64,000 nucleotides of DNA from Portulaca oleracea (lineage: Eukaryota; Streptophyta; Magnoliopsida; Caryophyllales; Portulacaceae), in assembly GCA_029582165.1 (NCBI GenBank), contig CM055871.1, positions 3,541,501-3,605,500 on the forward strand, given 5' to 3'. The notes under the pieces were generated by a model. That model saw only the letters and a list, made by a program, of their open reading frames with translations, was not told where the DNA came from and ran no database searches. Position 1 is the first letter of the stretch; the number at the start of each line of letters is the position of its first letter. Position numbers and translations under genes: made by a program. Shown one piece after another: positions 10,490 through 21,790 of the stretch.

Positions 10490-11348
10490 CTCAAAACGTA
10501 TTTCTTCTATGTGTTTGCTGTTATTTTATTTTAGTGCACAAAAGTTAACGTTATTAATGATTATAGTTAGATAACTTAGAATGATATAATTGAACCTTTC
10601 ATTTTATGAATCCTTAAGACGTGGGTCTTGTTTTTTTTGAAGGTAAGTAGGACTTATATACACCATATCTATCTTATCTATTTCTTCATATATTACATAC
10701 ACGACCTAAAATACATAAATCTACCTACATTACCTAATATATATATATATATATATATATTTAAACATATATGTATTTCTACATATACTTCCTTATTTAT
10801 CAATACCTATCTAATCCTATCTAAGCATAACTATCTAACTTTAGTACCCTACTTCTATTCACCAACAAAAAATAAAAAAACAGACCATATTTTATACATA
10901 CCGATTTTTTAATCAAAAGAGGAAAAAACTAAGATAAACAATGAAATGCGGAAGTAGTATATTTATCAAAAAAATTAGACATTGACGGAAATGTAAAATA
11001 TTAAATATGTATTTTGAAACTTTTGAAAAAAATAGTAGCAAACCTAATTAAATTAAAAAGATATAAATAAAGTAAATTTAAAATAAATGATGCATTCAAT
11101 GGTTTATAGGGAGTGAGAGGGGAGCTGAGACTATGGGAGTGATGATGGGGAATTTGGGTTTTCTGAGTGGGAGGTTGTAGTGCGACGGTTAATAGGTCAA
11201 TAATTAAATGTAATTATTTAATATATATATTGAATCCGATGGTGAGGATTATTTGGAAGTTAAATCCAACGATCAATATGATTCAATTTTGCTCTGAAAA
11301 CTACTCTCACGCAAGTCAAACCTACAAATCTTTAATATATAGTATAGA
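10490..11348 (-). mobile_element. Second Helitron 5' terminus, same family
   Basis: The reverse complement starting at 11348 reads TCTATACTATATATTAAAG preceded by A, then a tgactt-gcgtgagag block like that of the Helitron ending near 10476. No second CTAG hairpin end was found between 10490 and this point, so this is a truncated copy, or the two 5' ends share the 3' end at 8839. The middle holds an (AT)n tract at 10738-10762 and no gene. Confidence 0.5.
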
Positions 11349-11748
11349 TTCTACTATAGTTGAATTTATTTTCAACTATGATAGTTGAAATGTATAGTTG
11401 TCCTTAATTTTGCCATTAAAAATTGAAATTAATATATATATTCACCATAGGACTTGTTACAATAAGTAAATCTATATGTTAAGTTATAATTGTTTACAAA
11501 ATTGAATATTTTAAAGGAAATTCTATCATAGTTGACTTTTTTTCAACTATCATAGTTGAAAAGTAAAAAGACCATTAATTTTAAAAATTCAGAGTCAATG
11601 TAGGTTGATCAAAGTAACTTGATAAAATAATTAACCATGTTTAGGAGAATAAAAATCTTTTTAAAAAATATGATTTATTTTTAATAAATGAATAGTATAA
11701 AATTTTCAACTGCCATAGTTGAAAATAAATTCAACTATGGTAGAATTT
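11349..11748. mobile_element. Foldback-type MITE with repeated palindromic modules
   Basis: A ~43-base module (ctactatagttgaatttatt, then ttcaactatgatagttgaaa) occurs at 11349-11391, again at 11522-11562 in the same orientation, and inverted at 11703-11747. Each module is itself an inverted repeat of actatagttga/tcaactat. There is no coding capacity. The left end abuts the Helitron end at 11348. Confidence 0.65.
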
Positions 11749-11749
11749 T

Positions 11750-12340
11750 CAAAAAACTTTTGTTAAAAATATGGAAAGAATTGGTGAATTTAGACTGAAA
11801 TTGAGTAAAAAATTAAGTAATTAATAATCCACCTAAAGAATCGATACCTAAAATAACAAATATAGCGATATGTATGAATCAAGACATTTTATTCCTTCAA
11901 TTAAAATCCGACTAAATTATTCACCTAAAAATACGGATACAACTTAAATCAAGTATTGTAGAACAAAATATAATTGGGTTTGTTCATGAACATTTTGAAA
12001 CAGAGAATATTTTGCGAATGAAATATGATAAAAAAGAAAGAATTGGTTTATCCTTATACTACCAAAATAATACCCCGATCTAAAATGTTGCCTACACAAT
12101 TATACAATGATTGTGTCAATCATATCTCAGACATTTTTTTTGCATCCCATTCTAAAGAATGGGCAAAAAACTATTTAAATTAAAAGTTCAGAGAAGGAAC
12201 CCTAAATTATGTAGAAGGATTATACGAAAAAATTTAGATAATAAGTTCAAATTTGGCAACACGATTTCTTGAATTTCATCAATTAATCCAACCCTAAAAA
12301 TTAAAGTAAAAAAGGCAAAAGCTTGAAAAAAGAAGGGGGA
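11750..12340. other. AT-rich intron of copy A, nothing else recognised
   Basis: No open frame with recognisable similarity and no repeat structure was seen. Confidence 0.35.
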
Positions 12341-12857
12341 TTACCTGACATGTTGAGTTTTCTCTCAATGAATTTTCTTTATTTCTGCTTCAAAATTTGA
12401 ATAGAAATATGGCATACATGGATCGAGTATATATATATACATGCTGCAATGCATAACTTGGCCAAATTCGAATACTAAACAGAACTCTAAACCTAATCTG
12501 ATACTAACAAACCATATCTCATATTAACCAAATCTAATATAAACCTAATCTAATAATATTTGAAAGATTTTAAAAATATAAAATGTTGTTTTAAAGAAAA
12601 AGAATTATTTATTTTATATTTATCACGAATATACAAACTTAGTCTAATAATAATATTTGATAAAATTTGAAATCTAATAATATTTCAAAAAATATGAAAA
12701 AAATTTTAATGAAAAAGAATTATTTATTATATATTTATCATGAATATAAAAAGAATATTTGAAAGATTTTGAAAAGATTATTTTATTCTATTGAAAAAAT
12801 TAGCCGAATTTTAAACCTAATAAAAAATTGGTTTAAATCTTAATGAAATGCAACATT

Positions 12858-12858
12858 A

Positions 12859-12892
<34 letters not shown>
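12858..12892. repeat. (TTA)n microsatellite
   Basis: About 11 uninterrupted tta/att units are visible. Confidence 0.9.
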
Positions 12893-12893
<1 letters not shown>

Positions 12894-13568
12894 TCTCAAT
12901 TATAATAGTAAGCGCTTCTATATTGTGAGTTTGTAACTTTTGTTTTTTTTTTTTTTGGTCCAAGGAATCACAAACGGTAATATATTACAATGTTCCTCCC
13001 TCATTTTTTTTTAAAATAGTTGTACTTTAACATTACAGTCACATCCTTTTCCTATATAGTATTTGTTACTTTAACTCATAGAGCGGGTAAAAATCTGTCT
13101 GATCCGATAATTTGGATTAGTTTGACTTGAAAAAAATCCGGTATGGTTCATAAATTTTCGTCCGATTGACATTGGCCGATTAGATCGAAAATGTAACCTA
13201 GGTATATTAAACATCAAGTTTTTGTCGGTCCAATTTGTCCGAACCCGAAATGGAGGGAGTACATGTAAACGTGTATAGATGTTTATGGTGGGTTTCCCAT
13301 ACATGTTTATGGGGGGTTGGCAACTGTACTATGGATAGATATATTTATGCACACAAGGAAGGTGGAGTTGGTTTGTCTTGGAGTCGATTGAGGGAGCAAT
13401 TAATTTGTTTTGGGTTAGTAAAAAAATGGCCAGTTCATGTTTCGTGTTAGTTTCTTATGTTGGCTAGTTATGACTATAATCAATGTAGACATTATTTCCA
13501 TATTACCTATTGTAAAGTAATTTTTAAGTAGATTAATTTAAGTGAGCCTATATCATATTTGTTGCTAG
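12893..13568. other. Intergenic DNA before the Harbinger ORF1
   Basis: The stretch contains a cgaaatggagggagtac motif at 13246-13262 (a Stowaway-type end without an identified partner). No PIF/Harbinger terminal repeat could be recognised here. Confidence 0.35.
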
Positions 13569-14777
13569 ATGGCAGCGGAGAATAATGAAAATGAAAACGG
13601 TGGAGGATCGAAAAAGTGTTTCAGGTGGAGTTACGATGAGACATTAATATTATGTGACATGTTGATTCAATTTATCATGAAGAATGGTCGCAACCAATCC
13701 TATAAATGGCGTGAAATTGAAGGGGAAGTTGGTGAAAGAATTGGGCGTACATGTCCAATTGATTCTTGTAAGCACAAGAATGATGCAATGAAAAAGGATT
13801 GGCGAACTTGGAAACTCTTGAGAAATTCAGAAACTAGACTAGGTTGGAATCCTAAATCTGGAAAAATTGATGCTACAACTGAATGGTGGAAGAAGAAAAG
13901 TAAGGTTAGTTTTTTTTTTCCCACTCCCTCTTAAGCATAATCCTTTAATGTTTAAAACAACCTACGCATTCCATTAAATTCACTTCAATTTATTTTAGTG
14001 ACTTATAGATATTTGATATTATGGTAGGAGAATTCATCTTTTTGAAAGTTTAAAGAAAAAGGTGTGACCGCATTACTTGAAGAAAAGTGGGACTACTTAT
14101 ATGGAGATACATATGCGACTGGGGAAAACATGTACGTACCTACTATGGATCTTCCTGCTGTCAATGATGATAAGCATGAAGGTCAAGAAGAGGGAAACCC
14201 AATGAGAGAGACGCTTGGTGAAGAAGGGAGTATAAATGCTGATAACCTCCAAAATTATCCTTATTATCTAGATGAAGACTGCTTCTTAAGAAAGTTTGTT
14301 GATTATATTAGCAACGGTGATATGAGGCAAGCCCAAGTTAATATTGACACAAACATTTCCCAAGATGAAATTCAAACTCAAATTGCCGCTGAAAGTGAAA
14401 TTGCTGCAAACAAGACAACTAAACAAATTCCAAAAAAAAATTCGATCCAAATGAAGCGCAAGAGAAGACAATTAGGGGGGTCTGCAATGTTGGGTGATCA
14501 CATTAAATACATGGTTGAAACTTGCAAGATGATGAGTCAAGGCATTTCAAGTAGTTCAAGTAAAAAACCATCACCTACGTCTACTGTTGCTGAGGCAATG
14601 CAAATTATTTGTCGTATGGTAGACAATGGTATATTGGAGAAAGGAAGTGACTTTTGGTGTTTTTCCACCTTAGTGCTTGAAGATGCTGTAAAGAGAGAAA
14701 TTTTTCTGAATATGGACGATGATCATAGTAGGAAAAAGTGGCTTCAATATCTGCGGAGGAAGGAAACAGACAACTAA
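13569..14777 (+). pseudogene. PIF/Harbinger ORF1: Myb/SANT-like DNA-binding protein
   Basis: Exon 1 is 13569-13904 and encodes a Myb/SANT-like (trihelix-type) domain: Trp-rich spacing FRWSYDETLIL, YKWREIEGEVG, MKKDWRTWKLL and ATTEWWKKKSK. A GT donor follows at 13905. Exon 2 starts at 14028 after TAG and runs to TAA 14775-14777, carrying acidic and Lys-rich stretches (MKRKRRQ) and a C-terminal helical region. One in-frame TGA at 14043-14045, near the exon-2 start, breaks it. In PIF/Harbinger elements this protein binds DNA and helps bring the transposase into the nucleus; its position 220 bases before a DDE nuclease on the same strand supports this over a host trihelix gene. Confidence 0.75.
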
Positions 14778-14995
14778 TCTGCTATCCACTTATGTTTACT
14801 TTAGGGACCTATTAATAAACTATATTCTAGATGACAATATTTATTTGGTTGATAGATATGTTTTACTTATTATCTTGATTTGGAAATGACTAAACTCAAA
14901 GCTTCACATATTTAAATGGAGACATTATATTTTCAATTTTTGTTTTATAAGTACTCAGATGTATTATATTTATTATTTTAATTGCAGGAATTTTG

Positions 14996-16366
14996 ATGGA
15001 TAGTGATGAAGTAGAATATTGTGAAATGGATTGTGATGACGATGACTTACCTCAAAAATTTTGGATGATGGCTTCATGTACAACAACATTGATTGGTGCC
15101 TACTTTTACAAGTATCTTTATAAGGAACCTTGCATGACTTCTTTTTTTACAGGAGAATTATGGATCAAGGAAATTTTGAATGGTCATCCCATTCGCTGTG
15201 TGAATGCTTTTAGAATGGAGCCAGATTTATTCGTGAGACTGTGTAATGAGTTGTCTACTAAATATGGGTTGCGACCAAGCAATAGGGTGTCCATTTATGA
15301 GAAAGTTGGTATCTTCTTATATACAATTGCTCTAGGTGTTTCAAATAGAGTTGTAGGTGAACGTTTTCAACGTTCTGGTGATACCGTCAGCAGAGTATAT
15401 CATGAAGTATTGAATACGATTTCTGCACGTGAATCTAAAGGTCTTGCATATGACACAATAAGACCAAGAGATCCAGAATTTAAGCAAATACCACCTGAAA
15501 TCGCTAATGATGAAAGATACATGCCCTATTTTAAGGTGAAATATTTTTTTGAATATTATTTAATTTCAATTGATTTTGTTCGAAAAATATGATCTCATAT
15601 ATGTTTAAATTTGATAAAGGATTGTATTGGATGCATTGATGGTACACATATAACAACATGTATACCCGAGAATGAGCAATTGCCTTATAGAGGAAGGAAA
15701 GGGTATCCTACATTCAATGTTATGGCGACTTGTGACTTTAATATGTGTTTCACATTTATCTCGGCTGGGTGGGAAGGATCAGCACATGATGCTCGTGTTT
15801 TTCTACATGCAATTGAAACATACCTATAGTGGATTTCATAATGTTTATTCTCTTGAACTATAAAGATGCTAAATTTGTCTTTTTTTCCATTTCCTTTGAA
15901 CTTATTTAGGTCGCTACTATTTAGTTGATAAAGGATATCCTGATAGGAAAGGCTACATCGTACCATATTCAAGGACAAGGTATCATCAGCCACAATTTCA
16001 AAATGAGCCACCAAACAATTCTCAAGAAGCCTTCAATCCAACTCATTCTTCCCTTCGAAGTTGCATTGAGAGGTTCTTTGGAGTATTAAAACAAAGGTGG
16101 AAGATATAGAATAGAATGCCTCAGTTTAGCATTGATACTCAAATAAGGACTATAGTGGACACATTTGCACTGCACAACTACATCCGACTAAATTCACCAA
16201 GTGATCGAGTATTCAAAGTGCTTGAGCAGTACCCAGATTACATACCTGTTGATGAGCTCTCAACAGGTAGTTTATTGAATGAAGATAGTGTTAGGCGCAT
16301 ATCAGAAATGAAGGATGTTCATGATCGAATTGCTGAGTCTTTGTGGCTTTCTCAAGGGCGTAATTA
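14996..16366 (+). pseudogene. PIF/Harbinger transposase (DDE_Tnp_4 / HARBI1-like nuclease)
   Basis: Exon 1 is 14996-15535 (start MDSDEVEYCEMD; helix-turn-helix block VGIFLYTIALGVSNR…RFQRSGDTVSRVYHEVL). Exon 2 starts at 15620 with the first catalytic Asp in CIGCIDGTHI and the second in GSAHDARVF. Exon 3 starts at 15910 (GRYYLVDKGYPDRKGYI) and holds the catalytic Glu in SCIERFFGVLKQRW. The order and spacing of the D-D-E residues match the Harbinger family. Lesions: no clean donor after ETYL at ~15825, where the frame meets TAG, and a second TAG at 16107-16109 where relatives have Trp. The element is inactive unless complemented. Terminal inverted repeats of this copy were not identified with certainty. 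Confidence 0.85.
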
Positions 16367-16593
16367 GTTTTATCTACTAAAAGTTTAGTACTGCACTAAT
16401 TTTTATACTTTATCTAAGAGTTATTTATTATTATTCAATAATTGTTGGATTCAAACTACTACTATCTATTTATGGTTTTTATACAAACTCAATTATTAAA
16501 AGTTATTTACCTTGTTATTCAATAATAGTAATAGCAATATCAATAATAACAAAGCAGCAACAACAACAATAATAACAGTAGTGGTGCCGGTCG

Positions 16594-16594
16594 A

Positions 16595-16649
<55 letters not shown>
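16594..16649. repeat. (AAT)n microsatellite
   Basis: About 18 aat units, with caa/aat-rich sequence on either side (16540-16700). The poly-Tyr frame on the minus strand is a product of this repeat. Confidence 0.95.
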
Positions 16650-16738
16650 TCTTTTCGGTGATTCTACAACAACAACAACAATAGTAAAAATAATAATAAC
16701 AATGTCCATTTCAGTAATTTTACATTCATCAGCTAATC

Positions 16739-16898
16739 CAACCGCTGATTTTACCGAACATCTTCTTTATAAACAGCTACCTAAACAACTATCAGCTATC
16801 CGCTAAACTACAACAGCTATCCGCTACCCGAACCGCTATCTGCTAGACTGCTACCTCAATCGCTATCCGCTACTTTTTGCCGAATATGGCCTAAGCCT
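16739..16898. mobile_element. Terminus of a PIF-like or hAT-like element (right end)
   Basis: Read inward from 16898: ggccatattcggcaaaaagt, then agcggatagcgattgaggtagc. The same end occurs inverted at 21693-21790 (ggccttgttcggcaaaagta). A flanking TAA/TTA would fit PIF/Harbinger. Its partner end was not found, so it may be the right end of the Harbinger element at 13.5-16.4 kb or a separate MITE. Confidence 0.45.
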
Positions 16899-17039
16899 CC
16901 ACCATTTGACGCTACACACTTCAATATCTCTAAGTTTCCTCTTAAAATTCTTTACTTTCAGATATACAAAAGCTCAATCATCATTATTCAAGCTATTAAA
17001 AGTTTCATACATATCCCTTGACAAGTGGACATGGCATGT

Positions 17040-17218
17040 TCTTTAAATTAGTAATTCTTTCCAATCCAATCCAATCCAATCCAACCAATACAAATCTTAC
17101 ATAATTTCAAAAAAAAAAATCTCTCTAAAAACACAATTTTCTAAAAAAACATCATAATTTATTCAATTCAATCCAATCCAATTCATCCAAAACTCATTTT
17201 ATCCAATCCAAAACAACA
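17040..17218. repeat. (ccaat)n-rich repeat ending in gggcct
   Basis: Runs of tccaatccaatccaatcc occur near 17058-17083 and again at 17165-17210, then caacagggcctaag. The gggcct end resembles a MITE terminus, but no pair was found. Confidence 0.4.
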
Positions 17219-17510
17219 GGGCCTAAGAAACATTTTAACTTCCTTGAAAATGGTCGATCATCATATTTCTTTTGAAGATAATATGACAGCTGATTAGATG
17301 GCAAACCAATCCAAACTTTACTCAATTTGTACGTGTAGTCTTTTTGTGGCTTTCTCTAAAATTTTATATAATTTTGGAGATGTTTTATTAGAAGGGTCTT
17401 TTGGGACGTTTTTGTATCCATTTTCATTTTCCATCGAAATAGGAAAAAAAGGACAAAAAGTTGGAGGTATATATATTTGTCTTCTTGATCGCCTTACTAC
17501 ATGCAGGGAC

Positions 17511-17660
17511 TGCAATTTATTAGGTGCTCCTGGAGTATGTGCTCCAAATTATATACAATTGTTCATCCGTATGTATTAGGTTGTTCACTTTGATATAATG
17601 ATTGTTCACTCTGATTCACATGATTGTTCACTCGTAAATATCCGGAGCACATGCTCCGAG
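17511..17660. mobile_element. Small MITE inserted seven bases into the hAT element
   Basis: A 150-bp insertion is flanked by a 9-bp direct repeat tgcagggac (17502-17510 and 17661-17669), which splits the hAT left end. Near its ends are the inverted blocks ctggagtatgtgctcc and ggagcacatgctccgag. Three ttgttcact-type motifs lie inside. Confidence 0.65.
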
Positions 17661-18239
17661 TGCAGGGACGGAGCTACATTGGGGCATAAGGTGGCAATTG
17701 CCCCCTTACCTTCATTAAATTAATATAGATTCTGCCCATCTATCTATCTATCATAATCTGCTGGTGGATCAGCTGGCGAAGTCCTCATTTTTTAAGGGTG
17801 GGTTGTAGGTTTGATTCTCAGTAAGGTCATTATTATTTCACTTTGTCATTTCATGCATTTTTCCTTCTTTTCACATACCCTAAGAAATATATATGCAATT
17901 GTAGCAAATAATTAAAATAATTAAAAAATATTAGTAAAAGACCAATAAATTTTATTCTTGAACCTATAGTATTATTAATTTAAGTGTAGTCAATAAGTAA
18001 TCTAAAATTTGTTTACTTATTAATGTGAAGGAAATGAAATAAAAATTTACTTACTTACTTATTTATTTATTTATTTATTTATTTATTATGTAGTATGTTT
18101 GAATAGTTGAGGTAGTACATTAGAAAAAAACAGATTTATGGGTAAATAAATTACATTATTTACAATTTAGTTATGTATCATTATTCTTTTTCCTATACAT
18201 TATTTACAATTTAGTAATATCTTTGGACATAATAGAAAA

Positions 18240-18470
18240 TCAAAATCAATACTCCGAAGTCCCGTCCAGGTGGGATATGGAAAGATTAGATGTAGCAGTC
18301 TTACCCGAAATATTGCAATTTAGAGAAATTGGTTCCAATTGAAAATCGTTCCCACCTACTAATCCTTGGAAAAGAAGCAAATGAGGTTTAATGAGACATT
18401 TAACTTTAGTCCATTACAATTTAAGTTGAAAAATTAAGTTTTTTAAGCTATTATAGACATTTTGACATAA
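18240..18470. repeat. SINE-like dispersed repeat, copy 2
   Basis: This is the same family as 3076-3300: aatactccgaagtcccgtc, ggatatgg, gtagcagtcttac, aaattggttccaattga and tttagtccattaca in the same order. Confidence 0.5.
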
Positions 18471-18533
18471 TAAAAGTATTATAATAATTGCCCCCCCTCA
18501 ACATTTAGGTATGGCTTCGTCCCTGACTACATG

Positions 18534-19685
18534 TATTTTCTGTTTCAAGTTGCTGGATCATGTTGGCAAACAATAATTTTATTGGATTTTTTTAAAAATA
18601 ATTGTCAATTCTAACAAAATTAAATTACACGACTGTCAGTAATGCTGCAACTTATTTTTATTATTAAAACTTCATTAAAAGAATAAAAAATACACAAAGT
18701 GGAGAATATGTTCAACAAATTAAACAATAAACAACAAACATTCAAAATTACAGCTCAACAACAAAACACACTCACTAGAAAACGAAACAACGTGACTTAG
18801 TGGAGGATCTCAATGCCAACATACTGTTATTTTATATAATACACATAAAATCTATAATTTTTATTTCAAGCTATACTAATTTTTTTTAGGTTAACGGTGA
18901 CCGTGACTACCGTGAGCATATCCCAGGTCCGCCCATGTTGTGAATCACCCAACAATCTAACGCCTCACTTAATTAGGACTATAATCATGCTATATTCCTG
19001 TACGGAATGACAGTTTCTATCCTTCTTAATTTCTTCTTGAAATATCTCCTTGGTTGTTTTTGAGTTGTCTATTTATATTTCCTTAAGAAACTATTTGCGA
19101 GTAACCAAATCATCGCTAACGTTAGATTCAAACTTGAGACCTCTCATACCAATGTGATACTAATATCATATGAAACTATTTCAACAAAATGTTAATCTAA
19201 ATATTAAATCCTACTGTGACAATCACAATTTTTCTTAGGCTAATTAAATTTGGGGAGGCAAACCTTGAAAACAAAATGAATGCTTATTGAAGAAGTCAAC
19301 CACACTGAACAGAATTATATAGGCCAAGTGTATCCAACCCATGATGGATCACTGAATCTTTCCTTTGTTTTGTAAACTACAATTGTTGTTTAATCTGTAA
19401 CCCATCTACGTAATATAGTATTATAGTACAAAAGCAGAAGCGATTGAGATAAGATATTCTCTTCTAAACTAATTTTAAAATAATGGCCAGTAGATCAACT
19501 GTGTGCTAAATTAACCAGTGGTCTTGGATGGAAAAAAGGGAAAAAAAAAAAAACTAAACTGTGGTTAAGAAACTAGCTAGAAGAAAAGCATCTGATGTTG
19601 ACAAATTATCTAACACGTAGTATTACTTGGTAAACTAAAAGTGGATAACCATCAAATTTTAAATACTATTACATACCTACTGCTA
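18534..19685. other. AT-rich intergenic DNA
   Basis: No gene was supported. Two short tacct/aaaaa tracts and scattered A-runs are the only visible structure. Confidence 0.35.
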
Positions 19686-19894
19686 CCTCCGTCCCTAAAT
19701 GAGTGTCACTTTGACTAAGTTTTGACCGGTAATTACTCATAAATTATAACGAGTTATAATATAAAATTAACATCATCAGTCTTTTCAGTGAAATATCTTT
19801 CTAACGGTGGTAATTTCATATTGTAACTCATTATAATCTATGAGTAATCAACAGTCAAAATTTAGTCAAATTGACATTCGTTTATGGACGGAGG
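19686..19894. mobile_element. Stowaway-type MITE
   Basis: Terminal inverted repeats are cctccgtccctaaatgagtg and, inward from the right, cctccgtccataaacgaatg. TA flanks at 19684-19685 and 19895-19896. The length is 209 bp. Confidence 0.85.
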
Positions 19895-20059
19895 TAGTAT
19901 AAGATTTTCTAGGGGCTTTTCCTCCGATTCCCACGCCTAATTCTAGTCATCAATTTTGACACTTCATTTCCCTAAATTTTCATGTAGGAAAACGTGAATT
20001 ATTCAAACAATAGTCAAATAATAAAGTTTTATGGAACGCGGTAAGCAAAACTTGGACAT

Positions 20060-20075
20060 CTATATATATACATGA
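20060..20075 (+). promoter_or_regulatory. Possible TATA box
   Basis: The sequence tctatatatatacatg lies ~140 bases upstream of the small ORF at 20204. The spacing to a 5' UTR and start codon is plausible, but AT-rich DNA makes chance matches common. Confidence 0.35.
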
Positions 20076-20203
20076 TACCACTTCTCAATTCTATGTTCAT
20101 TAATTCATGCATATTGTTTCTTTCTTATATATTCAAGCTTCTGAACAATTTCTTCACATAAAAAGTGTTGTCTGAGAGAATTGAAAAAAAAAAATCAGGT
20201 AAA

Positions 20204-20392
20204 ATGTTACAGGTGGGGGTGGTGGTGGAGTTGTTGAACCACACAACGGCGGCGTTTTTAAGGATTAAGGAAGAGTTTTTGCAGCGAAGGCGGGCGGCTT
20301 TGCTTTCATCTTCATCTTCATCTTCGAATTCAAGTGACAGTGGTTTGGATAATCCAAGATACTTCCCAGCTGCTTTCATTGTTTATTTTTAA
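20204..20392 (+). CDS. Possible small gene, 62 residues, unknown function
   Basis: Starting at the ATG at 20204 (MLQVGVVVELLNHTTAAFL), the frame encodes a hydrophobic/helical N-terminal half, a basic stretch LQRRRAALL, a Ser run (tcttca repeat) and a C-terminal NPRYFPAAFIVYF, ending TAA at 20392. The frame can be extended to an ATG at 20165, but the shorter form starts the conserved-looking helix. GC content and the codon-like run stand out from the AT-rich flanks. The opposite strand is also open (84 codons), so the strand is not certain. I do not recognise a family. Confidence 0.4.
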   Translation: MLQVGVVVELLNHTTAAFLRIKEEFLQRRRAALLSSSSSSSNSSDSGLDNPRYFPAAFIVYF

Positions 20393-20399
20393 TTCAATA

Positions 20400-21690
20400 T
20401 GGTTTGTTTTTGTTTCTAATTCATTAATTAATTCATTCATATTGTGGATGTAATTATATCATTACTGTTAATAGGAAATAATAGTGTACTTTTCTGGAAA
20501 TTTAGTATGGAAATAATAGTGTACATATCATGACATTGGATGAATTGGAAGCGGTATGATTAACTAGAGAGTTATAATTAGACTCTCAATATTAATTTAT
20601 TTTCCAATAATGAGCCTGAGTTTAATTAAATTAATGAAAAAAAGGTGTAGGTCCCACATTAAATAATTTAAATACACTACAACAGAAATAAAGAAAAAGA
20701 AAAAATTGTCAGGAATCTCGTCTTCCATACTCGTGCGGCAAGTATGAGTTCGAGTTGTCCACACCGCCGACATTCATCCTTGCCACTGCACTGTCTTTCT
20801 CGTCCTCGCCCATGCCACTTCTATGCCATATCACTCTCAAACTCGCCACTGCGGTAGCTCTAATAACAAATAAGAAAATATGCAAAATATGGTTTTCATT
20901 TTGGAATGGTTTAGAGGTTCAATTCAGAATGAGTTTCAAAATTATGGAACGTGCAAAAAGTACCATTGTTAAGGAATGGAATGGAATGTCAGTGCGTTGA
21001 TTGGAATGAATTTTAACCAATGCATATGTTATAAGATAGGAGGGAATCGGATATCGTAGTCTTACTGTTCAATTTTGTGATTTAGAGAACTGGTTCCAAT
21101 TCACCAAAGATTAAAAAATATGAGGTCATTTTAGTAAAAATGTCAACTAACATGGATTGTATTGTGCTCACTTCATTTTTAAATAATTTAATTTAAACTA
21201 AACTTTAGATAACTGCTGAATGTAAATTAAATTATATTCAATGACGAAAATATCCCTATTTTATAAATAATTTTATTGGAAATGATATAAATAACAATTT
21301 ATAGGAGTAAATAAAGTAAAACAATCATAAATAGTACTATATTAATAATTTACCATTGTTCTTTTTTGTCTTATTTTTAAACTAATTTTGTATTTTATGT
21401 TATTTTACAATTTCAATTAATATATTAATTACTATTTTTTATAATTTTTTCCTTAATAATCAATTTAACTAATGAGAAGGGAGAAATAAACTAAAGGTAT
21501 TTAATTAATTTTCATCCAAATTATTTCATAAATTTTTGCCTAAAATTTTCAAAAGCCATAAAAAATTAGAGGTATAGAAAGAGTTACTTAATGTAACAAA
21601 TAATAGAGAACATAGAAAAAGGATGTAAGTTATAGTAACAAATACTCCATATTAAAATAATTGGAGTAACAGTGGAATGTATTATCATTT
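20400..21690. other. Intergenic DNA with repeat fragments
   Basis: Contains a cactacaacagaaat block at 20676 resembling a CACTA end without a partner, an unsupported frame at 20755-21000, and a SINE-like fragment at 21035-21115 (gtagtcttac … agagaactggttccaattc). Confidence 0.4.
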
Positions 21691-21692
21691 AG

Positions 21693-21790
21693 GCCTTGTT
21701 CGGCAAAAGTAGTGGATTCAGTAGCGGATAGCGATTGGGGTAGCGGATGACGGTTTAGGTAGTTGTGGACATTTTTGTCGGTGTTCGGGC
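21693..21790. mobile_element. Terminus of a PIF-like or hAT-like element (left end)
   Basis: It starts ggccttgttcggcaaaagta after TTA and continues with the agcggatagcgatt subterminal block, the mirror image of the end at 16739-16898. The opposite end was not found; it appears truncated where LTR-like sequence begins. Confidence 0.45.

Larger units (their letters stand above)
7418..12351 (-). pseudogene. Copy A of a tandem-UBA (NAC-alpha-type) gene, disrupted
   Basis: Exon 1 is 12351-12345 (ATG TCA G) with a GT donor at 12344-12343. Exon 2 is 8084-7418, after a TTAG acceptor, ending at TAG 7420-7418. The intron is ~4.3 kb, enlarged by Helitron sequence. The protein begins with a Ser/Glu-rich stretch, then a UBA-like helix bundle (block [19 protein letters not shown]), an acidic run and a second UBA with VPKDIELIMSC. 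Two lesions are visible: a 151-bp solo LTR at 7828-7978 inside the exon, and a short indel near 7520 that shifts the frame within the second UBA; the shifted frame then reads [19 protein letters not shown]. The copy keeps a good exon-1 start and donor, which copy B seems to have lost. Confidence 0.7.
6790..12830 (-). repeat. Arm A of an inverted segmental duplication
   Basis: On the minus strand this arm is collinear with 46560-54960 on the plus strand. Matching blocks in order: an upstream promoter block (12830-12440 with 46560-46780), first exon and 5' UTR (12440-12330 with 51655-51760), main coding exon (8084-7418 with 52732-53345), 3' block agttacaagttacaacctat (near 6990 with 53350), and a distal block around cggttgattaaagttggaat (near 6885 with 54890). 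The gaps are filled by different mobile elements in each arm. Confidence 0.8.
17504..18525. mobile_element. hAT-type non-autonomous element with 8-bp target duplication
   Basis: Ends are cagggac[insertion]ggagctac on the left and, inverted on the right (18511-18525), cagggacgaagccat. A perfect 8-bp duplication actacatg lies at 17496-17503 and 18526-18533. A CAGGG start with an 8-bp duplication fits the hAT superfamily. There is no transposase frame. The interior has a SINE-like repeat (18240-18470), a (tttat)n tract near 18050-18088, and the subterminal blocks ggcaattgcccccttacc (left) and aattgccccccctcaa (right). Confidence 0.8.

Noticed and set aside
10628..10912. 94-codon frame with Tyr/Ile-rich content
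   Set aside because: It runs through an (AT)n tract within Helitron-related sequence; composition explains it.
16515..16709. Poly-Tyr protein frame on the minus strand
   Set aside because: It is a translation of the (AAT)n microsatellite.
20125..20379. Minus-strand frame of 84 codons
   Set aside because: It overlaps the plus-strand small ORF, which has an upstream TATA-like box and a more protein-like composition; the strand call remains uncertain.
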